DNA from: Microbacterium sp. SA39
GTDB lineage: Bacteria; Actinomycetota; Actinomycetes; Actinomycetales; Microbacteriaceae
Length of the DNA stretch: 64,000 nt
Direction: 5' to 3'
Assembly: GCF_000967865.1 (NCBI RefSeq)
Contig: NZ_JXRU01000039.1
Span: forward strand, 124,001 to 188,000
The notes under the pieces were generated by a model. That model made no database searches. It worked only from the letters and a program-made list of their open reading frames with translations, and had not been told where the DNA came from. This document shows positions 7,802 through 15,912 of this stretch, one piece after another (positions within the stretch are counted from its first letter, which is position 1; every line of letters starts with the position of its first letter). The position numbers were made by a program, and so were the translations under genes.

Positions 7802-9493
7802 GTGTCCACAGAGCCGCGCGTTATCGCGGGTAGGTACCGCGTCGACGAGCTCATCGGGCACGGCGGCATGGCGAAGGTCTATCGCGGATTCGACCTGACG
7901 CTCGGGCGGGCGGTCGCGATCAAGATCCTCGACCCCGACCTCGCCCGCGACACGGCCTTCCGCACGCGGTTCCGCCTCGAGGCTCAGGCCGCCTCTCGTA
8001 TGGCGCACCCTTCGATCGTGCGGGTGTTCGACGCGGGTGACCCGTCCGCGAGCGACCCCTCGTCGGACGACCCGCCCTACATCGTGATGGAGCTCATCAG
8101 CGGCACGCTGTTGAAGGAGATCATCGCGAAGGGGCCGGTCCCCGTCGAAGACGCCGTCCGGTACGTCGACGGCATCCTCGAGGCTCTCGACTACTCGCAC
8201 CGTGCCGGCGTGGTGCACCGCGACATCAAGCCCGGCAACGTCATGGTCACCGACAAGGGCCAGGTCAAGGTGATGGACTTCGGCATCGCCCGCGCCGTCT
8301 CCGACTCCTCGTCAACGGTCGCCGAGACCACGCAGATCATCGGCACCGCCGCCTACTTCTCCCCCGAGCAGGCGAAGGGTGAGCCGGTCGACGCCCGCGC
8401 CGACCTGTACTCCACCGGTGTCGTGCTCTACGAGCTGCTCACCGGCCGCCAGCCGTTCCGCGGCGAGTCTCCCGTGGCCGTCGCGTACCAGCACGTGAGC
8501 GAGACCCCGGTCCCCCCGACCGAGGTCAACGAGGACGCACCGGGAGCACTCGACCCGATCGTCCTCCGGGCTCTCGCCAAGGATCCGTACCAGCGGTTCC
8601 CGGATGCCGCGCACTTCCGCGAGGCACTCGACTCGGCCGTGACGGGCGCCGCTCCGACTCGCAAGCAGCTCGGGGCCCTGACCAGCGAACTCTACGGTCC
8701 GAGCCCGCGTCAGGCTCAGGAGACCGCGCGGTCGCTCCGTCAGCTCAGCACCGACACGACGATGGCCCGTACGCAGTCCGGTCCGCCGGTCGCCTGGATC
8801 TGGGCGGGTGTCGCCCTTCTCGCGGTGCTGCTCGCGTCGGTCCTGTTCTGGGTCGTGACGATCAGCATGCGCCCACCCGAGGTCCCCAGCACGTCGCGCG
8901 TCGTCCCGAACCTCGTGAACGTCTCCTCGGAGCGCGCGCAGGACGACCTCGCGAAGCTCGATCTCACCTCGACCATCGTCATCGAGTCGAGCACCGATAT
9001 CGCCGAAGGCAACGTGATCCGTACGGATCCGGTGGCCGGGGCCGCGCTCGAAGAGGGCTCGGCGGTCACGCTCTACGTCTCCTCCGGAGAGGACGTCGTG
9101 GTCGTCCCGACGCTCGAAGGCATGGCTCTCGGCGACGCCAAGAGAGCGCTGCTGGCTGCGGGGCTCGAACTCGGCACCGTGATCCAACGCAATGACAAGG
9201 CGCTCAGGGCCGACACTGTGATGACTGCCAGCGAGAAGGCAGACACCGAAGTCGCCCCGGGGACCGTGATCAATCTGGTCGTCGCCAGCGGAAAGGTGAC
9301 GCTGACCGACCTCACCGGCTGGACAGTGGATGCCGCCACGACCAACCTCACCGATCTGGGTCTGGTCGCGACGCCCGTGGAGACAGCGGACTGCCCGGCG
9401 ACGGACCCTGCGACCGTGAACTCCATGTCTGTCGCGCCGGGCGACGTCCCGATCGGTTCCACCGTCGAGCTGCGGTTCTGCACGGCGCCGTAG
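7802..9493 (+). CDS. pknB: PknB: PASTA-domain Ser/Thr protein kinase
   Basis: A 563-residue membrane kinase that senses muropeptides or lipid II and controls growth. It starts at GTG 7802 behind a purine-rich AAGGGGGG. The kinase domain (about 12-275) carries Lys41, Asp141 (HRDIKPGN) and Asp159 (DFG). One transmembrane helix lies near 335-358, followed by three PASTA repeats (about 375-440, 441-505, 506-563). The last repeat has a Cys pair. It is the last gene of the fhaA-pknB cluster and converges on trpG. Confidence 0.95.
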   Translation: MSTEPRVIAGRYRVDELIGHGGMAKVYRGFDLTLGRAVAIKILDPDLARDTAFRTRFRLEAQAASRMAHPSIVRVFDAGDPSASDPSSDDPPYIVMELISGTLLKEIIAKGPVPVEDAVRYVDGILEALDYSHRAGVVHRDIKPGNVMVTDKGQVKVMDFGIARAVSDSSSTVAETTQIIGTAAYFSPEQAKGEPVDARADLYSTGVVLYELLTGRQPFRGESPVAVAYQHVSETPVPPTEVNEDAPGALDPIVLRALAKDPYQRFPDAAHFREALDSAVTGAAPTRKQLGALTSELYGPSPRQAQETARSLRQLSTDTTMARTQSGPPVAWIWAGVALLAVLLASVLFWVVTISMRPPEVPSTSRVVPNLVNVSSERAQDDLAKLDLTSTIVIESSTDIAEGNVIRTDPVAGAALEEGSAVTLYVSSGEDVVVVPTLEGMALGDAKRALLAAGLELGTVIQRNDKALRADTVMTASEKADTEVAPGTVINLVVASGKVTLTDLTGWTVDAATTNLTDLGLVATPVETADCPATDPATVNSMSVAPGDVPIGSTVELRFCTAP

Positions 9494-9508
9494 CGCATCG
9501 CGCAACCA

Positions 9509-9552
9509 GGGTCCCTGAGCCTTCAGCGGGGTCCCTGAGCCTGTCGAAGGGC
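9509..9552. repeat. GGGTCCCTGAGCCTGTCGAA-type intergenic repeat, one full and one partial copy
   Basis: The word GGGTCCCTGAGCC occurs at 9509-9521 and again, continued into TGTCGAAGGGC, at 9529-9552, between the convergent ends of pknB and trpG. The same word recurs at 32079-32102 and, as degenerate inverted copies, inside a coding sequence at 51226-51287. Confidence 0.8.
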
Positions 9553-9560
9553 CGGCCGAT

Positions 9561-10193
9561 TCAGCGGCTCAGCGGATGCAGGCGCTCCGAGCGCGCGACG
9601 GCATCCGGGTCCCCGCACATTCCGAGCCAGTTCGCGAGCAGTCGGTACCCGCCTTCGGTGAGCACACTCTCCGGGTGGAACTGCACCCCGAGGATCGGGA
9701 GCTCGCGATGCGCGAGGCCCATCACGGTGCCGGTGTCCGTCCATGCCGTCACGGCGACATCCTCCGGAGGAGTGGATGCCGCGGCCGCCAGCGAATGGTA
9801 GCGACCGGCTGCGAAGGGCGAGGGGATGCCGGCGAAGAGCGCGGATCCGTCGTGGGTCACCTCCGACACCATGCCGTGCATGAGCTCCGGAGCCTCGGTC
9901 ACCGGGATGCCGAAGGCCTCGCCGATCACCTGGTGGCCGAGGCACACCCCGAGGAGCGGCATCCGCCTTCGGGTCGCGATGCGCACGGCGTCGAGGGAAG
10001 CGCCGGCGTCGGAGGGCGCTCCGGGGCCGGGGGAGAGCAGCAGAGCGTCGAAGTCGGGAAGCAGCTGCTCGAGGTGCGCGGTATCCGTCGCATCCGACTC
10101 GATCATCGTCGTGTCGGCACCGAGCTCGTGGAGATAGCCGACCAGAGTGTGAACGAAGCTGTCGTGATTGTCGATGACGAGGACGCGCGTCAT
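9561..10193 (-). CDS. trpG: Class I glutamine amidotransferase, anthranilate/aminodeoxychorismate synthase component II
   Basis: A 210-residue glutaminase subunit that hands ammonia to anthranilate synthase or aminodeoxychorismate synthase (tryptophan or folate synthesis). The triad is complete: Cys84 in GVCLGHQ, His173 and Glu175 in QFHPES; SPGPG (54-58) forms the oxyanion region. The start at 10193 fits the family start MTRVLVIDN and overlaps the upstream small gene by 4 nt. It is called trpG or pabA next to pknB in other actinobacteria; sequence alone does not separate the two roles. Confidence 0.9.
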   Translation of the reverse strand: MTRVLVIDNHDSFVHTLVGYLHELGADTTMIESDATDTAHLEQLLPDFDALLLSPGPGAPSDAGASLDAVRIATRRRMPLLGVCLGHQVIGEAFGIPVTEAPELMHGMVSEVTHDGSALFAGIPSPFAAGRYHSLAAAASTPPEDVAVTAWTDTGTVMGLAHRELPILGVQFHPESVLTEGGYRLLANWLGMCGDPDAVARSERLHPLSR

Positions 10194-10345
10194 TCGACGT
10201 CGACCTCGCCCGGGGTGATGAGCGGGCTCACCCAGGGGAACACGTACCAGAACAGCCCATAGAGCACCGCCGCGATGAGGATGACGAGGATGATCACGCG
10301 CAGCCACCACGGGCCGGGCAGCAGACGCCAGAGTGCGGAGTACAT
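10190..10345 (-). CDS. Small single-pass membrane protein between sortase and trpG
   Basis: A 51-residue protein with one strong hydrophobic helix (WWLRVIILVILIAAVLYGLF) and an acidic C-terminus. It starts 28 nt after the sortase stop and its stop overlaps the trpG start (ATGA), so it is translationally coupled. Short proteins of this kind sit beside class E sortase genes in other actinobacteria. Function unknown; a sortase accessory role is only a suggestion. Confidence 0.75.
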   Translation of the reverse strand: MYSALWRLLPGPWWLRVIILVILIAAVLYGLFWYVFPWVSPLITPGEVDVE

Positions 10346-10373
10346 CAGTCTTCTCCCTCGGAGGCTGACATGG

Positions 10374-11168
10374 TCAGATCGACGGCGCGGCCGGGGGCGG
10401 CGGCGGTTCGGTGAGGGCGGGCGGCGGGCCTTCGGCCCTCGGTTGGAAGCTTTCGAACACCCCGTACGCGATGATGCGCTCGGCAAGCGAATAGAGCGGA
10501 GAGCACGCGGTCAGGGTGATGTACTGCTCGCCGGTCTGCTGGTCGGGCATCTGCGGTACGTCGGCGAGCACATCGGTCTGTGTCGGCGTGACGTACTCGA
10601 GGGTGCGGAAGCGGTAGGTGTACCAGCCGTCGGGCGTCTCGACGACGATCGCATCGTCGAGTTGGAGCTTGTCGAGTTGGTTGAAGGGCTTTCCCCAGGT
10701 CGTGCGGTGCCCGGCCATCGAGAAGTTGCCGGCCTCGCCGGGCATCTTCGAGTCCTTGTAGACGCCGATGCCCTTCTGGTCCAGAGTGCGGGCGCGGCTG
10801 GTTCCGCCGTAGATCCCGTAGTTGTATTCGGCTCCGAAGCGGGGAATGCGCATCTGCCCGAACCAGGCGGTGTCTGCGGGCGCCGCTGGAACAGGTGCCT
10901 CGTAGACGACGGTGCCGTCTTCGGTCTCGATCAGCGGTGGCGGCTCCGGCGGCTCCGCCTGCGCGAGCTGCTCCGACCGGGCCGCACCTTCGTCGTTCTT
11001 CTGCGCGCTGATGATGATGTCGCCGATCCACATCTGCCAGGCGACGAACAGCAGCACGATGACGCCCGCGGTGAGCAGCAGCTCGCCGAGGGCGCTCGCG
11101 AACGTCGCGCGGGAGCGCGGGCGCTCGCGTCGCAGGCGTCGCCTCCCAGGCACGACGGATGCAGTCAT
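10374..11168 (-). CDS. srtE: Class E sortase
   Basis: A 264-residue membrane transpeptidase that anchors surface proteins to peptidoglycan. It has a basic N-terminus, a transmembrane helix (about 29-48), a linker and the sortase barrel with His154 (SMAGHRTT), Cys222 (TLTACSP) and Arg231. The TLTAC-type active site and location beside crgA and trpG match class E, which in known cases prefers LAXTG rather than LPXTG. A Pro-rich tail ends the protein. The only visible substrate-like protein in this window (52882) has LPGTG. Confidence 0.9.
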   Translation of the reverse strand: MTASVVPGRRRLRRERPRSRATFASALGELLLTAGVIVLLFVAWQMWIGDIIISAQKNDEGAARSEQLAQAEPPEPPPLIETEDGTVVYEAPVPAAPADTAWFGQMRIPRFGAEYNYGIYGGTSRARTLDQKGIGVYKDSKMPGEAGNFSMAGHRTTWGKPFNQLDKLQLDDAIVVETPDGWYTYRFRTLEYVTPTQTDVLADVPQMPDQQTGEQYITLTACSPLYSLAERIIAYGVFESFQPRAEGPPPALTEPPPPPAAPSI

Positions 11169-11174
11169 GGCGCG

Positions 11175-11180
11175 ATCTTA
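11175..11180 (-). promoter_or_regulatory. Leaderless -10 element of the sortase gene
   Basis: On the minus strand TAAGAT lies 6 nt before the ATG at 11168, so transcription would start at or next to the start codon. No Shine-Dalgarno sequence precedes the ATG. Confidence 0.6.
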
Positions 11181-11234
11181 TCGCCCGCAGCTGTCCCGGG
11201 GGCGAAGCTCTGGGTGAGCGACAGACGTCATGGG

Positions 11235-11240
11235 TACAAT
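11235..11240 (+). promoter_or_regulatory. Leaderless -10 element of crgA
   Basis: TACAAT ends 6 nt before the ATG at 11247. It is the best match to the -10 consensus among the leaderless candidates in this window. Confidence 0.65.
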
Positions 11241-11246
11241 GGCGGA

Positions 11247-11486
11247 ATGGCCCGTGAGCGTAAGACCGAAGAACCCGTCGTCGAGCGTGCCGAAGGCGAC
11301 GCTGCTCCCAACGCCGTGTGGTTCAAGCCGGTGATGATCGGGTTCATGCTGCTGGGCCTCGTGTGGATCCTCGTGTTCTACATCTCCGGCATGCAGTTCC
11401 CGATTCCGGGTCTCGACAACTGGAACCTGGCCATCGGCCTCGGCATCGCCCTGATCGGCTTCCTCATGACCACCCGCTGGCGCTGA
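11247..11486 (+). CDS. crgA: CrgA cell-division protein
   Basis: A 79-residue actinobacterial membrane protein that regulates FtsZ-ring maturation and recruits peptidoglycan synthases. It has a hydrophilic N-terminus and two transmembrane helices (about 26-47 and 58-75) separated by the conserved PGLDNWNL loop, then a short basic end. The start is set by a TACAAT -10 box 6 nt upstream, consistent with a leaderless mRNA. It is transcribed away from the sortase and towards the rhomboid gene. Confidence 0.92.
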   Translation: MARERKTEEPVVERAEGDAAPNAVWFKPVMIGFMLLGLVWILVFYISGMQFPIPGLDNWNLAIGLGIALIGFLMTTRWR

Positions 11487-11509
11487 GACAGCCTCACACT
11501 CTCGGGAGC

Positions 11510-11536
11510 GCCCCTCGCATTGCGAGGGGCCTTCTT
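11510..11536 (+). terminator. Terminator of crgA
   Basis: GCCCCTCGC (11510-11518) pairs perfectly with GCGAGGGGC (11522-11530) around a 3-nt loop, followed by CTTCTT. It lies 23 nt after the crgA stop. Confidence 0.75.
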
Positions 11537-11603
11537 CGTGCCCCCTGCTTGCCCGAGCCGGTTCTGTCGCAAGTTCGTCGGCCACGTGGTCGCGTCCAAA
11601 GGT

Positions 11604-11688
11604 CGCGGGCGGACTCCTGGAGTGAGCATCGGGAGGGGCCCGCGCAGCGGGAAGGAGCCCGCTCTGCGAACGAGGGAGTCCGCCCGCG
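11604..11688. repeat. Palindromic dispersed element, copy 1 (inverted core)
   Basis: Arms at 11604-11617 and 11675-11688 are perfectly complementary over 14 bp. They enclose the conserved core seen at 31829, 38609 and 44278, here in the opposite orientation (GTGAGCATCGGGAGGGGCCC and onward). It lies between the convergent crgA and rhomboid genes. Confidence 0.85.
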
Positions 11689-11706
11689 GCCGGCCCCGCT
11701 AGAGAC

Positions 11707-11773
11707 TTATCCACAGACTTGTCCACAGCCTGGGGAGAATTACACGGGTGTTATTCACAGGGGTTGACAACCC
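11707..11773. promoter_or_regulatory. Secondary DnaA-box cluster
   Basis: One perfect DnaA box TTATCCACA (11707-11715) and two one-mismatch boxes, TTGTCCACA (11719-11727) and TTATTCACA (11751-11759), lie in the same orientation within 53 bp. A GGGTT-GAC-AACCC stem (11761-11773) and a GTTAAC word follow. The cluster is in the crgA-rhomboid convergent gap, about 22 kb from dnaA. Confidence 0.7.
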
Positions 11774-11783
11774 TGTTAACAAC

Positions 11784-12680
11784 TCAACTCAAGAGGATCA
11801 GCGGCGGTACGAAGGCGACGACGACGCCGAGCACGACCACGAGCCCGGCGAGCAGCACGATCTGCCAGACCCGCCGTTCGCGGCGCCGCGTGCGGGTGAG
11901 GATCAGGGCCACGAGAGCGCCGACGATCGCCCCGCCGAGGTGCGCCTGCCAGGCGATGTTGCCGATGAAGAAGCCGAGAGCGAAGTTGATGCCGAGGATC
12001 ACGAGCAGCCCGGTGACGTTCGCGCCGATGTGCCGTCCGATGATCAACAGCGCCGCCATGAGCCCGAAGATCGCCCCGGATGCGCCGACCGTGGGGCTGC
12101 CGGGAGCGAGGAGCGCCACCATCACCGATCCGCCGAATCCGCTGATGAGGTAGAGCGCGAGGAAGCGCGCGCGGCCGAGCATGGGTTCGAGGCTCTGCCC
12201 CAGCATCCACAGGGCGAGCATGTTCAGCGCGAGGTGGAAGAACCCGCCGTGCACGAAGAGGACACTGAGCAGCCGCCACGGCTCGAACGGGAACGGGAAG
12301 AGAGCGGGATAGAGATACGGGGCGTAGAACGCCAGCGCTTGCTTTATCGGGTCGTTGAGCCCGGGGATGAGCTGCACCAGCCCGATGAATGAGGTCACCG
12401 CCAGCAGCACGTAGGTGACCACGGGCCTGCCGCTGCGGACGGCCGTCATCGTGCCGCCGGAGCGGCGCCCGCCCCAGCGCCGTTCGGCGCGCTTCTGAGC
12501 GGGCGTGCGGTTCTTGCGCTCGGCGTTCATGCACTCGGGGCAGATCACGCCGACGGGCGCCTGCGTCTGGCACTCCGGGCAGATCGTACGGAGGCAGCGC
12601 TGGCAGAGCACGAAGCTCTGCCGATCCGGATGCCGGTAGCAGAAGTTGTCGCGGTTGTCCGCGAACTCAGGCGTGGTCAT
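11784..12680 (-). CDS. Rhomboid-family intramembrane serine protease with N-terminal zinc finger
   Basis: A 298-residue membrane protease. The N-terminus has four CxxC-type pairs (about residues 14-50, B-box-like), probably binding zinc. A basic linker leads to six or seven membrane helices with the catalytic Ser201 in GASGAIFG and His247 in WQAHLGG; the HxxxN motif of rhomboids (His149, Asn153) is present. It follows the cyclophilin gene by 21 nt on the same strand and converges on crgA. Substrates are unknown. Confidence 0.9.
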   Translation of the reverse strand: MTTPEFADNRDNFCYRHPDRQSFVLCQRCLRTICPECQTQAPVGVICPECMNAERKNRTPAQKRAERRWGGRRSGGTMTAVRSGRPVVTYVLLAVTSFIGLVQLIPGLNDPIKQALAFYAPYLYPALFPFPFEPWRLLSVLFVHGGFFHLALNMLALWMLGQSLEPMLGRARFLALYLISGFGGSVMVALLAPGSPTVGASGAIFGLMAALLIIGRHIGANVTGLLVILGINFALGFFIGNIAWQAHLGGAIVGALVALILTRTRRRERRVWQIVLLAGLVVVLGVVVAFVPPLILLS

Positions 12681-12701
12681 CCGGATCGGCCGAAGCTGCC
12701 G

Positions 12702-13259
12702 TCAGGCCGCGACGATGTCGATCGACTGCAGCACGACCGGCTCGATGGGGCGGTCGCCCGCGGCGGTCGGAACAGCGGCGATCGCGTCGACGACGGCCTT
12801 GGAGGCGTCATCCGCAACCTCGCCGAAGATCGTGTGCTTGCCCTGCAGCCACGGCGTCGGGTCGGTCGTGATGAAGAACTGCGAACCGTTCGTGCCCTCG
12901 GGCTTGCCGGTGATGGCGTTGCGGCGGAGGCCGGCGTTGGCCATCGCGAGGATGTAGGGCTCGTTGAAGTTGAGCTCCATGTTGATCTCGTCGTCGAAGT
13001 TGTAGCCGGGTCCACCGACGCCCTGACCGAGCGGGTCGCCGCCCTGGATCATGAAGTTCGGGATGATGCGGTGGAAGACGACGTCCTTGTAGAGCGGACC
13101 GTCGCCCGGCTTGCCGGTGGCGGGGTGCGTCCACTCCTGGGTGCCGTCGGCGAGGCCGACGAAGTTCTTGACCGTCTTCGGAGCGTGATCGCCGTAGAGG
13201 TTGATGACGATGTCACCGTGGTTGGTGTGCAGGGTTGCGACGTGGGAAGCGTGAGCCAT
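12702..13259 (-). CDS. ppiA: Cyclophilin-type peptidyl-prolyl cis-trans isomerase
   Basis: A 185-residue cytoplasmic cyclophilin that speeds Xaa-Pro isomerisation during folding. Conserved active-site segments are present: FHRIIPNFMIQGGDP and GSQFFITT. There is no signal peptide. The start at 13259 gives the family N-terminus; a -10-like GAGAAT ends 6 nt before it, so it may be leaderless. It is first in a two-gene unit with the rhomboid gene. Position near crgA/trpG matches ppiA of mycobacteria. Confidence 0.92.
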   Translation of the reverse strand: MAHASHVATLHTNHGDIVINLYGDHAPKTVKNFVGLADGTQEWTHPATGKPGDGPLYKDVVFHRIIPNFMIQGGDPLGQGVGGPGYNFDDEINMELNFNEPYILAMANAGLRRNAITGKPEGTNGSQFFITTDPTPWLQGKHTIFGEVADDASKAVVDAIAAVPTAAGDRPIEPVVLQSIDIVAA

Positions 13260-13432
13260 GTCCCCATTCTCGCAGAGCTTCCGGTGAGTTCGCCCTTCCC
13301 TGGCGCATGCGCGAAGGCGCACGTACGCTAGCGCGCAGCATCCGACTTGGCAAGGGTGCGCAATTTCCCGACTCTCACCCAGTCTCGTCTGGCAAGATGG
13401 GGAACCCGCACTGCAATGGACAGGAGAACATC

Positions 13433-13939
13433 GTGAGCCTCACCCGCAAGCGGAAGAAGCAACTGCGTCGACTGCAGAAGGATGCCACCCAGCTCTGGGA
13501 GTCGCAGCAGGAGGTCGTCGGCCACGCCGCAGACGTCGCGCGCGAGGCGAGCCGTCAGCTGGGCAGCCTCGGTCGTGAGCAGGTGCTCCCTGTCGTGCAG
13601 GACACCTACAACCGTCGTCTCGCCCCCGTGGTCGATCAGGGCGTGAGGATCGGAAAGCACGTCGTCGATGACAAGGTCGTCCCGATCGTCGGCGGAGTCG
13701 TGGGCAGCGCCCTCACCGCCTGGGATTTCGCCAACGCGAAGCGTCACGGCGTCGCCGTCCCGCCGCCTCGCGGCGCATTCGGCAAGAAGCGGAAGACGGG
13801 CCCCGGTCTCGGGTCGATCATCGCGATCGTCCTCGGTGCCGCGGCTGCGGTCGGCGTGCTCTACGCCGCGTGGCAGGCCCTGCGCGCGGACGACGAGCTG
13901 TGGGTCGCGGACGACCCGCTCTCCGCGCCCGACGCGTGA
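13433..13939 (+). CDS. Conserved hypothetical membrane-associated protein
   Basis: A 168-residue protein of unknown function. A very basic N-terminus (RKRKKQLRRLQ) leads into a helical region (about 15-95), then a basic proline-containing linker and a C-terminal hydrophobic helix (about 124-146) with an acidic tail. Start is GTG at 13433 behind AGGAGA; the earlier in-frame ATG codons lack a ribosome binding site. Its TGA overlaps the GTG of the YbaK gene (GTGA), so the two are coupled. Confidence 0.75.
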   Translation: MSLTRKRKKQLRRLQKDATQLWESQQEVVGHAADVAREASRQLGSLGREQVLPVVQDTYNRRLAPVVDQGVRIGKHVVDDKVVPIVGGVVGSALTAWDFANAKRHGVAVPPPRGAFGKKRKTGPGLGSIIAIVLGAAAAVGVLYAAWQALRADDELWVADDPLSAPDA

Positions 13940-14457
13940 CCTCGTCTGATATCCCCTCCGTCGCCTCGGGTGCCGGAGGGGATCGGCATGCCCGGGTGCG
14001 GGATGCCGCTGCGGAGCGCGGCCTGAGCATCGACATCCGGGAGCGGCCGGCCGCGAACAGTCTCTTCGAGGCCGCCGAGCTGCTCGGCATCCATCCGTCG
14101 GGAATCGTGAAGACGCTCGTCGTGAAGCGGTCCGACGACACTTATCTCTTCGCGCTGATCCCGGGCGGGCGCTCGATCTCGTGGCCGAAGCTGCGTGCCC
14201 TGGTCGGCGTCAACAAGCTGCGCCTGCCCGAACCCGAGCTGGCGCTCGCGGCGACCGGGTACGAGCGCGGCACGATCGTGCCGATCGGCAGCACGACCGA
14301 CTGGCCGATCTACGCAGACGAGACGATCGTCGGTCAGCGCATCGCGATGGGAGCCGGCGCGCACGGATTCAGCCTGTTCGTCGACGCCGATGACCTGATC
14401 GCGGCGTACGGCGCGACTGTCGACGACATCTCCGTGCCGGAGACACCGCGCGCCTGA
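13936..14457 (+). CDS. YbaK/EbsC-type aminoacyl-tRNA deacylase
   Basis: A 173-residue protein with the YbaK/ProX fold, which hydrolyses mischarged aminoacyl-tRNAs in trans (Cys-tRNA-Pro in the founding member). Visible family segments are GIVKTLVVK, the GG and LRALVGVNKLRL region and the conserved PIG near residue 117. Start is the GTG that overlaps the upstream stop. Substrate tRNA cannot be told from sequence. Confidence 0.85.
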   Translation: MTSSDIPSVASGAGGDRHARVRDAAAERGLSIDIRERPAANSLFEAAELLGIHPSGIVKTLVVKRSDDTYLFALIPGGRSISWPKLRALVGVNKLRLPEPELALAATGYERGTIVPIGSTTDWPIYADETIVGQRIAMGAGAHGFSLFVDADDLIAAYGATVDDISVPETPRA

Positions 14458-14462
14458 CACGT

Positions 14463-14494
14463 CGGTCGTTGAGCGAGCGAAGCGAGACGAAACG
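14463..14494. repeat. CGGTCGTTGAGCGAGCGAAG-type intergenic repeat
   Basis: A 32-bp word running from CGGTCGTTGAGC to GAGACGAAACG between the convergent YbaK and NUDIX genes. Near-identical copies are at 27788-27819 and 44626-44657 (inverted) and 32030-32061 (direct). Confidence 0.85.
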
Positions 14495-14499
14495 CAGGG

Positions 14500-14922
14500 T
14501 CAGAGAATGCCGGCCATCCGGAGCGAGATGTCGACGAGCTTCACGCGTTGAAGGTCCGCGACCGCGGCGAGCGTGAACCACCCGGCCATGTCGGTCGAGC
14601 CGTCGGTCTCGAAGCGGAGCTTTCCGCCGGTCACCTCGGCGCGGTAGACGATGCGCAGCGTGTGCAGCGGCTCCGCCGCCTTGTGCACGCGGCGACTCGC
14701 CGGGATCACCCGGGAGTGGATGCCGAGGAGTTCGCCGACCTTGACCGAATAACCCGTCTCTTCGCGGAGTTCGCGCCGCACGGCATCCTCCGGCGCTTCG
14801 CCTGGCTCGAGTCCGCCGCCCGGCATGGTCCACGCGACACGGCGGCCCTCGGTCCAGCGCGCGAGCAGCAGACGGCCGTCGTCATCGGTGACGACCGCGT
14901 ATGCCGCGACGCGCGTGTCCAT
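14500..14922 (-). CDS. NUDIX hydrolase
   Basis: A 140-residue hydrolase of nucleoside-diphosphate-linked compounds. The NUDIX box is complete, from GGLEPGEAPEDAVRRELREE to the next TGY (about residues 36-58), with the metal-binding REXXEE core. Substrate is unknown; members include MutT-type sanitation enzymes and ADP-ribose hydrolases. A TAGGGT -10 box 6 nt before the ATG suggests a leaderless mRNA. Confidence 0.9.
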   Translation of the reverse strand: MDTRVAAYAVVTDDDGRLLLARWTEGRRVAWTMPGGGLEPGEAPEDAVRRELREETGYSVKVGELLGIHSRVIPASRRVHKAAEPLHTLRIVYRAEVTGGKLRFETDGSTDMAGWFTLAAVADLQRVKLVDISLRMAGIL

Positions 14923-14928
14923 GTCCTC

Positions 14929-14934
14929 ACCCTA
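14929..14934 (-). promoter_or_regulatory. Leaderless -10 element of the NUDIX gene
   Basis: TAGGGT on the minus strand, then 6 nt, then the ATG at 14922. Confidence 0.6.
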
Positions 14935-14995
14935 TCCGGGCGGTGGCACACACCCTGACGCTGGACGGCACCGTGACGGAGCGGGATCATGGGCG

Positions 14996-15317
14996 ATGGC
15001 CGTGGATATCAGCGACGCACCCCGCATCGAGCACCGCGAAGCGATCCCGACGGTGGGCATTTGTCTCGTCATTCCCTTCCGCGGCATGCTCGGCACCCAG
15101 GACCGGTTGCTGGAGGAGCTTCTCGTGGCTCGACGCGCATGTCTGGAGACCGAGGGCCCGTTCTTCCTTCGCCGAATCGGAGCGGTGCTTCGACGCCGAT
15201 GCGGCATCCGGTTCCTGGTCGGGTCGATTCGAGATCCTCCGCACGGATCCGCGTCTCGAACCCCGCAAGACCAGGTGGACGACCGAGCTGGCCTTCCTTC
15301 TCGATGCCCCCGCGTGA
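14996..15317 (+). pseudogene. Decayed GyrI-like (effector-binding) domain gene
   Basis: From the ATG at 14996 the reading frame gives an N-terminus typical of GyrI-like small-molecule-binding proteins (IEHREAIPTVGICLVIPFRG, then ETEGPFFLR). The frame then drifts: the expected WLDAH segment is readable only in another frame, and the C-terminal end (GRFEILRTDP, then ETRTTELAFLL-like residues to 15317) is again in a different frame. The middle of the domain is missing. The remnant is about 107 codons, while intact members have about 160. Identity is from remembered family patterns. Confidence 0.7.
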
Positions 15318-15400
15318 TCGATCAGGAATCGAGAAGCCCCCTGACCCCGGTATCCGTACTCTGAGGTCATACCAACGGAACACGACGAAGGGAGCCGATC

Positions 15401-15850
15401 ATGGCTGACGACGACACGAGCTTCAGCGCTGAAGAACGCGAGGCGATGAAAGCGGCTGCGGCTGACAAGCGCAAGGCGCGATCGCGGGCGAAGAAGACCC
15501 CGGAGGAGGTGCGGGCCGAGGGCGAGGCCGACCTGAAGGAGGCCATCGCCAAGCTGTCGGATGAGAGCGACAAGAAGCTCGCGATGGGACTGCACGAACT
15601 GGTCGCCGAGGTGGCGCCGGAGCTCGTGCCACGCACATACTACGGCATGCCGGCGTGGGGCAAGGACGGCAAAGTCCTCTGCTTCTTCCAGCCGGCGAGC
15701 AAGTTCAAGGTTCGCTACGGCACGTTCGGTTTCGAGCCGATCTCGAACCTCGACGACGGCACGATGTGGCCGACGGCGTATGCGCTCCTCGAGTTGACAT
15801 CTGCGAACAGGAAGGTGCTCACCGAGCGGATTCGTCTCGCGGTGAGCTGA
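15401..15850 (+). CDS. DUF1801 (YdhG-like) protein
   Basis: A 149-residue protein with a charged, Lys/Ala-rich N-terminal extension (about 1-45) followed by a DUF1801 domain (about 55-145; MGLHELVAEVAPELVPRTYY, GMPAW, CFFQPASKFKVRYGTFGF). Proteins of this group include an iron chaperone-like member in Bacillus, but a role is not established here. The start ATG has AAGGGAG upstream. It lies just downstream of the decayed GyrI-like gene and may once have formed a unit with it. Confidence 0.8.
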   Translation: MADDDTSFSAEEREAMKAAAADKRKARSRAKKTPEEVRAEGEADLKEAIAKLSDESDKKLAMGLHELVAEVAPELVPRTYYGMPAWGKDGKVLCFFQPASKFKVRYGTFGFEPISNLDDGTMWPTAYALLELTSANRKVLTERIRLAVS

Positions 15851-15899
15851 CGGCGGCCGGTCGCGCTGGAAAGGCCGAGACGCCGTCGGCGCTGCGCAG

Positions 15900-15905
15900 T
15901 AGCGT
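15900..15905 (+). promoter_or_regulatory. Leaderless -10 element of the M24 peptidase
   Basis: TAGCGT followed by 7 nt and the GTG start at 15913; no ribosome binding site is visible. Confidence 0.55.
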
Positions 15906-15912
15906 GGACGCC

